Source: an uncultured Isosphaeraceae bacterium
GTDB lineage: Bacteria; Planctomycetota; Planctomycetia; Isosphaerales; Isosphaeraceae
Direction: 5' to 3'
Assembly (NCBI GenBank): GCA_937907405.1
Contig: CALCIC010000579.1
Span: forward strand, 1-5,094
Length of the DNA: 5,094 nucleotides
In this document: in pieces, positions 1-5,094 of the stretch
Position numbering within the stretch: position 1 is the first letter of the stretch
How the letters are laid out: each line of letters starts with the position of its first letter
The notes under the pieces: generated by a model
Told to the model about the DNA's origin: nothing
The model's database searches: none
What the model saw: only the letters and a program-made list of their open reading frames with translations
Made by a program: the position numbers and the translations under genes

Positions 1-2
1 CC

Positions 3-341
3 GCGCACATGGCGTCAGCCGACGTCTTCGTCTTCCCGTCGCTGTTCGAGGGCTCGGCCGTCGTGACCTACGAGGCGCTCGCCTGCGGGCTGCCGAGCAT
101 CGTCACCGCCGAGGCCGGCTCGGTGGTCCGCCACGGCGTCGAAGGCTTCCACGTGCCGGCCCGCGACGTGGACGCCCTGGCCGCCGAGATGAAGCGGCTG
201 GGCGAAGACCCGCGGCTCCGGGCGCGACTCGCCGCCGCCGCGCGGAGCCGGGCGCTCGACTTCGACTGGCCCCGGTACCACGTCGCGGTCGCCGACGCCG
301 TCGCCGACCTGGGGCGGCTCGACGGCCGATCGCGTCCGTGA
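3..341 (+). CDS. Glycosyltransferase, GT4-type, C-terminal part (5' partial)
   Basis: This is the tail of a retaining GT-B glycosyltransferase that would transfer a sugar from a nucleotide-sugar donor, on the cytoplasmic side, to a growing glycan. The reading frame is open to the left edge, so the start is outside the window; the ATG at 9 is internal because conserved domain sequence is already under way there. Seen directly: the family's donor-site signature, in the form FPSLFEGSAVVTYEALACGLP, with the two glutamates of the E-x7-E motif at codons 48-50 and 72-74. It is followed by the usual alternation of a 'G-x-H-V-P-A-R-D' loop (GFHVPARDVDALA), a 'L-x-x-D-P-R-L-R' helix and a closing segment containing FDWPRYH. 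This is the standard C-terminal order of Glycos_transf_1 proteins. Only about 112 residues are visible, so the donor sugar and linkage cannot be named. It lies 63 bases upstream of the polymerase-like gene, on the same strand. The family call is firm; the specific function is unknown. Confidence 0.93.
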   Translation, partial: AHMASADVFVFPSLFEGSAVVTYEALACGLPSIVTAEAGSVVRHGVEGFHVPARDVDALAAEMKRLGEDPRLRARLAAAARSRALDFDWPRYHVAVADAVADLGRLDGRSRP

Positions 342-387
342 CCCGACCCGGTCCGCCCCCACTCCGACTTTGCACCACGGTTGGTAC

Positions 388-392
388 AAGGA
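388..392 (+). promoter_or_regulatory. Ribosome binding site deciding the start of the polymerase-like gene
   Basis: AAGGA lies 12 bases before the ATG at 405. The frame is open further up to a TTG at 381, but that codon lies upstream of this Shine-Dalgarno match and would place it inside the gene. The ATG is therefore preferred. The spacing is slightly long, so the support is moderate. Confidence 0.5.
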
Positions 393-404
393 TCACCCGA
401 CGTC

Positions 405-1763
405 ATGGACGACCAACAGTACGTATACGCGACGGCCGCGGTCATCGGCCTTTACTTCTGCTGGCAGGTGGCGAGGAAGCGGTTCGACCCGTTCGACCCG
501 GTCTGGCTGTTCTTCGTCGGCTATGTTCAAGTCTACATTATTCAGGCGCTCTCGTACCGCGAGTGGGCGGTCTCGGTGCGCGGGGCCGAGCTGGTGACCG
601 CCGCCAATCAGCGGGCGCTCTGGGCGATCGTCTGGTTTTTGGCCGTCTACAGCCTGGGCGCGGGCCGGATCGTCGCGCGACGGCTGCCGACGCCGCCCCG
701 GAAGTGGTCGAACACCGCGGTAAGCCTGCTCAGCCCGGTGCTGATCGTCTGGGGGTTGTTCTGCGCGGGGGTCTTCGGCGGCGGGGCGGCCAACGGCGAG
801 TTTCAGTCGGCGGAAGAGACCTTGCTCCGGTCGTTCCCCTACGTGTTGATGGTCGGCTCGGTCATGCTGATCGTCTCCGGTCGTCGAATCGCGGCGCCGC
901 AGCCGGCCTTCCTGGCCGCCGGCCTGTTCTTCGCATTCACGTACATGGCCATGTGGATCTTCAACGGCAAGCGGTCGCCCGCCCTGATCGGCGTGCTGGC
1001 GACGGTCTGCGCGTATTACTCGTCGCACATGAAGCGGCCCTCGTGGGGGACGCTCTCCGTCACGGCGTTCGTGGGGATGCTCGTCGTCGCGGTGGCGATC
1101 GGCTGGCGGAACGACCGTTCGCACGACCGCTCGGCGTCGGGATTCGTCCAGTTCCTCGGCGATTTCGAGGTCTCGAAGATCCTCGAAAGCCTGGACATCA
1201 CCGACGAGGACGCGACGTTCGAGTTCGTGTCGTACGAGACCAAGGAGTACGGCGGCTACCTGCTGATGCTCGACACCGTGCCGATGAAGTCCGACTACGA
1301 CGGCGGCGCCAACTACCTGCGGATGTTCTCCACGTTCATCCCCCGGATTCTCTGGCCCACCAAGCCGCTGTACGGCCGCAAGCAGTGGGTCGACGCCTGG
1401 ATCGCCGGCTCGGAACTCGAACGCGACGAGGACTTCACCAGCCCCGCGATCGGAATCCTGGGGGCGACCCAGCTTAACGGCGGCGCGCCCGCCACGGTCC
1501 TTGTGCTGGCGATTCTGGCGCTCTTGCTGCGGTCGTCTTACGAGTATTTTCGGCTCCACGCCGATTCGAGCTGGGTCCAGTTCTGCTGGTCGATCACGTT
1601 TTTCAACGCATGGTTCATGATCGTCGGCGACGACCCCATGACCTGGTTCTACTTCAACTGGAGCTTCGCGTCGCTGCCGGCCATCGTCATCCTCTGGTTC
1701 GCCAACAAGGGTCCGGACCCCGGCTGGGGCCCTTCGGCCGCAACCGCGGCGGCGGCCGGTTGA
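405..1763 (+). CDS. Wzy-like polysaccharide repeat-unit polymerase (polytopic membrane protein)
   Basis: A 452-residue inner-membrane protein, probably joining lipid-linked repeat units into polymer on the periplasmic face. Seen: about 11 hydrophobic segments, roughly at residues 6-22, 32-50, 71-90, 104-124, 143-160, 166-186, 191-206, 216-234, 361-377, 390-407 and 417-433. Between segments 8 and 9 lies a large hydrophilic loop of about 125 residues, acidic in its first half. It carries FIPRILWPTKP at 311-321, which matches the IPR-x-x-WP-x-KP element that recurs in O-antigen/oligosaccharide repeat-unit polymerases, followed by a SPAIGILGATQLNGG segment at 346-360. An NGKR at 187-190 near a membrane edge resembles the conserved basic site of these proteins. 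Length and topology fit Wzy proteins (about 10-14 helices, 400-500 residues). The ATG at 405 is chosen over an in-frame TTG at 381 because of the AAGGA at 388-392. Its neighbours are glycosyltransferases and an acyltransferase, which fits this role. Wzy sequences are very divergent, so a related membrane glycan enzyme, such as an O-antigen ligase, remains possible. Confidence 0.78.
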   Translation: MDDQQYVYATAAVIGLYFCWQVARKRFDPFDPVWLFFVGYVQVYIIQALSYREWAVSVRGAELVTAANQRALWAIVWFLAVYSLGAGRIVARRLPTPPRKWSNTAVSLLSPVLIVWGLFCAGVFGGGAANGEFQSAEETLLRSFPYVLMVGSVMLIVSGRRIAAPQPAFLAAGLFFAFTYMAMWIFNGKRSPALIGVLATVCAYYSSHMKRPSWGTLSVTAFVGMLVVAVAIGWRNDRSHDRSASGFVQFLGDFEVSKILESLDITDEDATFEFVSYETKEYGGYLLMLDTVPMKSDYDGGANYLRMFSTFIPRILWPTKPLYGRKQWVDAWIAGSELERDEDFTSPAIGILGATQLNGGAPATVLVLAILALLLRSSYEYFRLHADSSWVQFCWSITFFNAWFMIVGDDPMTWFYFNWSFASLPAIVILWFANKGPDPGWGPSAATAAAAG

Positions 1764-1855
1764 GCCGCTCGCCGACGCGACGCCCGCCGCTCGGCCGATC
1801 GATGGAACGTCGGCCCAGCCCACCGCCAACGATCACGGAAGGAGTCTGATCGAAC
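1764..1855. other. Intergenic spacer, 92 bases, with a weak hairpin
   Basis: This is the longest gap in the window. It contains the short inverted repeat GGCCGA (1793-1798) and TCGGCC (1810-1815), a 6-bp G/C-rich stem with an 11-base loop. No T tract follows, so it is not a convincing intrinsic terminator. I see no clear sigma-70-like promoter in it. A good ribosome binding site sits at its right end. Confidence 0.3.
1837..1844 (+). promoter_or_regulatory. Ribosome binding site of the acyltransferase gene
   Basis: GGAAGGAG, a strong match to the anti-Shine-Dalgarno complement, lies 11 bases before the ATG at 1856. It fixes that codon as the start. Confidence 0.8.
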
Positions 1856-3061
1856 ATGAGCACGGCGCCCCTGACATCGAATGAGAAGATCGACGTCTGC
1901 CGCGGCCTCTTCGCCTTCCTGGTGGTGATCGCCCACGGCGTCGACGTCGCCTGGACGATCCACCCCCATGCGCCGCTGGCCATGTCGCACCGGGTTCACG
2001 ATCTCTGGCTCTACGTCGTCGCGGCCGGGACCTACTGGGTGATCGGCTTCTTCGTCATCAGCGGCTATTGCATCCAGCTCTCCGTCGAGCGGCAGATCCG
2101 CGACGGCCGATTCCCGATCAAGACCTACCTCGCCGCGCGGCTGACCCGCATCCTGCCGCTCTATTACGTCGCGCTGGGGTCGGCGGTGGTGTTCGAATGC
2201 CTGATGGCGCCGGCGAGGCCCGACTGCTGGCCCCACGGACTGGAGCTCAACACGTTGGCGGCCCAGTTGTTCGTGGTCCAGAACCTGTATCAGACGTTCG
2301 GGTCGTTCGCCCCCTCGTGGAGCATCACCAACGAGATGTTCTACTATCTGTTCTACGGCGCCGTCGTCGTCGTCGCCCTCAAGCGAGGGGTCCGGCCCAC
2401 GACGCTCGGCATGGTCGTCTGTCTCGTCGCCGCGGCGGCCTTCGAGAGCGTCTACTTCACGTACTTCCGCTCCAACGCGTTCATCCGAAGCCCCGGCCTT
2501 CTGTTCGGCCTGGGGGTCATCTGGTTCCAGGGGGCGATGGTCGCCGAATACCGCGGCCGACTCCGCTCCAACGCGTCCGCCCGGTTCGCCTCGCGGCTCT
2601 GGCCCGCGGTCCTGCTCACGGCCGTGGCGCTCTGGTATCTTCACGCGATTCACATCCAGGTCCTCTACCTGATCCTCGGCGCGGCGTTCAGCTTGATGCT
2701 GATGCGGTTCGCGATCGCCGACGCTCCGGGGGCCGTCGCGCCCGATCGAGGCGCGGTCGGCGCGTTGATCCGCGCCTCGGGTCTGGCGAGCTACCCGACG
2801 TACCTGTTTCACGGCCCGTTCGTGATGTGGCTGGGGTCGATGATGATTCGCCTGAACCTGGTGCCCAACGATTGGCGGATCACCTGGTTGACGCTGAGCG
2901 CCGCGGGGATCGGCTCGGGCCTGATCCTCGGCTTCGTCGCCGAGCGCCCGATCATGGCCTGGCGAGTCGGGTTCTTGAAGCGGCTGAAGGCCGAATCCGC
3001 CCCCCGCGCGGTCGGCTCTCCGTCGCCGTCGTCGTCGCCGATTCTGGGGATTCAGCAGTGA
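1856..3061 (+). CDS. Membrane acyltransferase, Acyltransferase_3 family (glycan O-acylation)
   Basis: A 401-residue integral membrane acyltransferase that would move an acyl group, often acetyl, onto a sugar of the glycan made by this cluster. Seen: an N-terminal helix with RGLFAFLVVIAH, holding the conserved Arg16 and His27 of the family; a GFFVISGYCI segment at 64-73 matching the family's 'FFxxSGF/Y' signature; YLAARLTRILPLYY at 91-104 with the R-x-x-R pair at Arg95 and Arg98; PSWSITNEMFYYL at 153-165, matching the 'SLxxExxFY' element; and a late SYPTYLFHGP at 312-321 followed by AERP at 362-365. About ten hydrophobic segments span the chain, which is the usual family topology and length. 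The last 25 residues form a Pro/Ser-rich tail that looks disordered. No SGNH domain is fused. The ATG at 1856 has GGAAGGAG 11 bases upstream. It stops 26 bases before the next glycosyltransferase, so the two are probably co-translated. Acyl donor, acyl type and target sugar cannot be read from sequence; transfer to another membrane-linked acceptor is an alternative. Confidence 0.92.
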   Translation: MSTAPLTSNEKIDVCRGLFAFLVVIAHGVDVAWTIHPHAPLAMSHRVHDLWLYVVAAGTYWVIGFFVISGYCIQLSVERQIRDGRFPIKTYLAARLTRILPLYYVALGSAVVFECLMAPARPDCWPHGLELNTLAAQLFVVQNLYQTFGSFAPSWSITNEMFYYLFYGAVVVVALKRGVRPTTLGMVVCLVAAAAFESVYFTYFRSNAFIRSPGLLFGLGVIWFQGAMVAEYRGRLRSNASARFASRLWPAVLLTAVALWYLHAIHIQVLYLILGAAFSLMLMRFAIADAPGAVAPDRGAVGALIRASGLASYPTYLFHGPFVMWLGSMMIRLNLVPNDWRITWLTLSAAGIGSGLILGFVAERPIMAWRVGFLKRLKAESAPRAVGSPSPSSSPILGIQQ

Positions 3062-3068
3062 ACCGGCC

Positions 3069-3076
3069 GAAAGGAG
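3069..3076 (+). promoter_or_regulatory. Ribosome binding site deciding the start of the first complete glycosyltransferase
   Basis: GAAAGGAG lies 11 bases before the ATG at 3088, the same spacing as at the acyltransferase. It argues against an earlier GTG at 3058, which overlaps the acyltransferase stop codon and lies upstream of this site. The protein sequence from 3088 also begins as GT4 proteins usually do. Confidence 0.8.
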
Positions 3077-3087
3077 TTCGCGCCTCG

Positions 3088-4275
3088 ATGATCCACGCCG
3101 TCTGCTTCACCAACTTCGGCCCCTATCATCTGGCCCGCCTCCGCGCCCTCGCCGCGCTCCTGGCCGGGCGGGGGGATCGGCTGATCGCCTACGAGACCGC
3201 CGGCGACGAGCGGACCTACCCATGGGAGCGGCGGACCGACGCCGAAACCTTCGACCGGGTCGTCCTGTTCCCCGACCGGACGCTTGAGGAAGTCCCCGCC
3301 GGCGCCTGCGCCGAGGCGATGACCGAGGCCCTCGACCGCGACCGGCCCGACGCCCTGGGAGTGGTCGGCTACGCCCGGCCCGAGTCGATGGCCATGGCTC
3401 GATGGGCGAGGCGCAACCGCCGGCCGTCGGTGCTGATGTCCGAGAGCCAGTCGGTCGACCGCCCTCGCGTCTGGTACAAGGAAATGATCAAGATTCGACG
3501 AGTCAACCTGTTCGACGCGGCCTTCGTCGGCGGGCCTTCCCATCGCGACTACCTCGTCGATCTGGGCATGCCCGCCGACCGCGTCGCGCTCGGTTACAAC
3601 GCCGTCGACAACCCGTTCTACGAGGCCCGAGCCGAAGCCTGGCGGAATCGTATCGACGGCCGCGACGGGCTCCCCGCCGCTCCGTATTTCCTGTCGGTCG
3701 CCCGGTTCGCGCCCGAGAAGAACCTGATCCGGTTGATCGAGGCGTTCGCCCGCTATCGCGCCGGGGCCGAGCCGACGACCGCGTGGGACCTCGTCCTTTG
3801 CGGCGGCGGGCCGACGGCCGACGATGTCGAGCGGGCCGTCGCGCGATCGGGCTTCGGTCATGCGATCCATCGGCCGGGCTTCCTCCAGGCCGACTCGCTC
3901 TCGCGATGGTACGCCTTCGCCGGCGGCTTTGTGCTGGCGAGCGCGTCGGAGCCCTGGGGACTGGTGGCCAACGAGGCCGCCGCCGCCGGCTTGCCGCTCT
4001 TGATCTCGTCGCGGTCCGGCTGCGCCGAGACGCTCGTCCCCGATCCCGAATGGACCACCGGCGCGCGGTTCGACCCGTTCGACGTGGGGAGGATCGCCGA
4101 GGCGCTCCGGGGGTTGGCCGATCGGCCCGAACCCGAACGACTGGAAATCGGCCGGCGCGCCCGCGAGGTCGCATCGGCGTGGGGGCCGGAGCGATTCGCG
4201 CAAGGGGCCGTCGAAGCCTCGGAGATCGCCCCGACGCCCCGCCTCGCTCTTGCGGAAAGGAAGCTGACACCATGA
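3088..4275 (+). CDS. Glycosyltransferase family 4-type protein (complete)
   Basis: A 395-residue cytoplasmic or membrane-associated GT-B glycosyltransferase, predicted to add one sugar to the lipid-linked repeat unit. Seen in order: an N-terminal acceptor-side domain starting MIHAVCFTNFGPYHLARL, with the loop between the first strand and helix; the middle segment WYKEMIKIRRVNLFDAAFVGG at about 129-149, basic and hydrophobic and likely to touch the membrane; GYNAVDNPFY at 169-178 at the domain junction; SVARFAPEKN at 203-212, with the conserved donor-phosphate contacts Arg206 and Lys211; LVLCGGGP at 235-242; and SEPWGLVANEAAAAGLP at 287-303, with Glu288 and Glu296 forming E-x7-E. The length is normal and no key residue is missing. 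The open frame continues far upstream, but that part is Arg/Pro-rich shadow of the acyltransferase gene; ATG 3088 is set by the GAAAGGAG at 3069-3076. Its stop overlaps the next gene's start (ATGA), which suggests coupled translation. The donor sugar is not determinable. Confidence 0.94.
   Translation: MIHAVCFTNFGPYHLARLRALAALLAGRGDRLIAYETAGDERTYPWERRTDAETFDRVVLFPDRTLEEVPAGACAEAMTEALDRDRPDALGVVGYARPESMAMARWARRNRRPSVLMSESQSVDRPRVWYKEMIKIRRVNLFDAAFVGGPSHRDYLVDLGMPADRVALGYNAVDNPFYEARAEAWRNRIDGRDGLPAAPYFLSVARFAPEKNLIRLIEAFARYRAGAEPTTAWDLVLCGGGPTADDVERAVARSGFGHAIHRPGFLQADSLSRWYAFAGGFVLASASEPWGLVANEAAAAGLPLLISSRSGCAETLVPDPEWTTGARFDPFDVGRIAEALRGLADRPEPERLEIGRRAREVASAWGPERFAQGAVEASEIAPTPRLALAERKLTP
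4256..4263 (+). promoter_or_regulatory. Ribosome binding site of the last glycosyltransferase, inside the preceding gene
   Basis: AAAGGAAG lies 8 bases before the ATG at 4272, within the last codons of the upstream glycosyltransferase. It favours ATG 4272 over the second in-frame ATG at 4278. Confidence 0.65.
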
Positions 4276-5094
4276 CGATGACCACGACCACGACCACGGC
4301 GAAGCCGAGCCACCGTCCGCAACGGGCTTCGCGCTCGGGCTGGCTCCATCTCTGCAACGGCCTGGACCCGATCCGCGACGGCGGCATGGTGCCGAGCATC
4401 CTGGGCATGACCGGAGCGCTCAAAAGAGCGGGGGGGGACGTGCGGATCGTCACATCGTCCCCGTCGCGGATCGACGCCGGGCTTGTCGCTCAAGGGGCGG
4501 TGATCAACGGTCCCGAAACCGACCTGGCCGAGGCCGTCGGGTCGGCCGAGGTCGTTCATACTCACGGCCTCTGGCAGACCCACACCCGCAAGGGGGGCCG
4601 GCTCGCCCGCGAGGCCCGCACCCCCTACGTCATGGCCGTGCACGGCATGGCCGACCCCTGGGCGCTGCGGCACAAGCAGTGGAAGAAGCGGCTCTACCTG
4701 TCGCTCGTCGAATCGCGCAACCTCCGCCGAGCGTCATGCCTGCACGCCCTTTCCAGGCCCGAGATCGACCACCTGCGCGGCCTCGCCCCCTGGGCGCCGA
4801 TCTGCTTCGTCCCCAACGGCGTCGACCTGGACGCGTTCGACAGCCTGCCGCCGCGATCGGCGATCGAGGCCGAGCGTCCCGAGTTGATCGGCAAGTTCGT
4901 CCTCCTGTTCTTCGGCCGGCTCCACGCCAAGAAGGGGGTCGACCTGCTGGCGGAGATGATGAGGTCGCTTTGCCCGAGCTTCCCGGATCTGCACGTCCTG
5001 ATCGCCGGCAAGGACGACGGCGAATGGGCGCCGTTCGCCGACCGGGTGGCGGCCGCCGGCCTGACCGACCGCATGACCTACGTCGGCCACGTCG
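4272..5094 (+). CDS. Glycosyltransferase, GT4-type, N-terminal part (3' partial)
   Basis: The first 274 residues of another GT-B glycosyltransferase, cut by the window edge. The start ATG shares bases with the stop of the preceding gene (ATGA). Seen: residues 1-23 are a low-complexity, Thr-rich then basic extension (six Thr in a row at 4-9). The acceptor domain begins at about 24 with WLHLCNGLDPIRDGGM, matching the glycine-rich first loop of the family. VVHTHGLW at 94-101 is the typical 'HxHG' strand end. TPYVMAVHGM at 117-126 and a basic helix follow, then ICFVPNGVDLDAF at 177-189 at the domain junction, FFGRLHAKKGVDLL at 213-226 with likely donor-binding Arg216 and Lys221, and HVLIAGKDDGEW at 241-252. 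The E-x7-E motif expected further on lies beyond the window. It probably adds another sugar to the same repeat unit as its neighbours' product. It is clearly different in sequence from the gene before it, so it is not a recent duplicate. An 8-G run lies at 4430-4437. Confidence 0.93.
   Translation, partial: MTMTTTTTTAKPSHRPQRASRSGWLHLCNGLDPIRDGGMVPSILGMTGALKRAGGDVRIVTSSPSRIDAGLVAQGAVINGPETDLAEAVGSAEVVHTHGLWQTHTRKGGRLAREARTPYVMAVHGMADPWALRHKQWKKRLYLSLVESRNLRRASCLHALSRPEIDHLRGLAPWAPICFVPNGVDLDAFDSLPPRSAIEAERPELIGKFVLLFFGRLHAKKGVDLLAEMMRSLCPSFPDLHVLIAGKDDGEWAPFADRVAAAGLTDRMTYVGHV
4281..4298 (+). repeat. Three perfect tandem copies of ACCACG at the start of the last glycosyltransferase
   Basis: Three head-to-tail copies of a six-base unit begin nine bases after the ATG and encode six consecutive threonines (residues 4-9). 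Because the unit is a multiple of three, a copy-number change would lengthen or shorten the Thr run without breaking the frame. Confidence 0.8.

Noticed and set aside
342..404. Possible promoter or terminator in the gap after the first glycosyltransferase
   Set aside because: Only a 4-bp ACCA/TGGT pairing is present, with no T tract and no convincing -35/-10 pair.
479..497. A 19-base stretch identical to positions 4065-4083, and a 9-base tandem duplication at 483-500
   Set aside because: Both copies are in frame and encode Arg-Phe-Asp-Pro-Phe-Asp with the genome's preferred codons. They lie in unrelated proteins, with no flanking similarity or mobile-element signs, so chance from codon bias is the simplest reading.
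338..1477. Plus-strand open frame of 379 codons starting at a GTG that overlaps the first gene's stop
   Set aside because: The product is Arg/Gly/Pro-rich without domains and is a frame shadow of the polymerase-like gene, which has membrane segments and a family motif.
393..1829. Long minus-strand open frame (478 codons) opposite the polymerase-like gene
   Set aside because: Its translation is rich in Arg, Asp, Gly, Pro and His with no recognisable domain, as expected from the antisense of a GC-rich gene. The plus strand encodes a clear membrane protein with family motifs.
1649..2812. Long minus-strand open frame (387 codons) opposite the acyltransferase gene
   Set aside because: Low-complexity charged sequence with no motif. 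The plus-strand frame carries a full set of Acyltransferase_3 signatures.
2068..3087. Upstream extension of the glycosyltransferase frame, which would give a 735-residue protein
   Set aside because: The extra residues are Arg/Pro-rich shadow of the acyltransferase coding frame. A strong ribosome binding site at 3069-3076 and a typical GT4 N-terminus mark the ATG at 3088 as the start.

Overview
The window is a GC-rich stretch (roughly two thirds G+C, strong third-position G/C bias) fully packed with plus-strand genes for a surface or extracellular polysaccharide. No rRNA, tRNA, mobile element, CRISPR array or phage gene is seen. The base composition, clear AAGGAG-type ribosome binding sites and the flavour of the proteins suggest a high-GC Gram-negative-type bacterium. 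A planctomycete of the Isosphaeraceae kind is my best guess, but this is an impression from composition and protein style and is not proven by any marker gene here.

Layout: (1) positions 3-341, the C-terminal end of a GT-B fold, GT4-type glycosyltransferase whose start lies upstream of the window; (2) 405-1763, a polytopic membrane protein of about 11 helices with the FIPRxLWPxKP signature of Wzy-like repeat-unit polymerases; (3) 1856-3061, an integral membrane acyltransferase of the Acyltransferase_3 family; (4) 3088-4275, a complete GT4-type glycosyltransferase; (5) 4272-5094, a second GT4-type glycosyltransferase, running off the right edge, with an odd threonine-rich N-terminus. The gaps are 63, 92 and 26 bases, then a 4-base ATGA overlap, so genes 3-5 at least, and probably all five, are co-transcribed.

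How they would work together (inference from families): the cytoplasmic glycosyltransferases add sugars from nucleotide-sugar donors to a lipid-linked repeat unit, the membrane acyltransferase decorates a sugar with an acyl group such as acetyl, and the Wzy-like protein joins exported repeat units into a polymer. The initiating phosphoglycosyltransferase, the Wzx flippase and the Wza/Wzc export parts expected of such a pathway are not in this window and would be looked for in the flanks.

The region looks like an ordinary polysaccharide cluster rather than a new kind of system. The points worth a second look are small: an 8-G tract inside the last glycosyltransferase, the hexanucleotide repeat encoding its Thr run, the divergent polymerase with a long acidic loop, and translational coupling at gene junctions.
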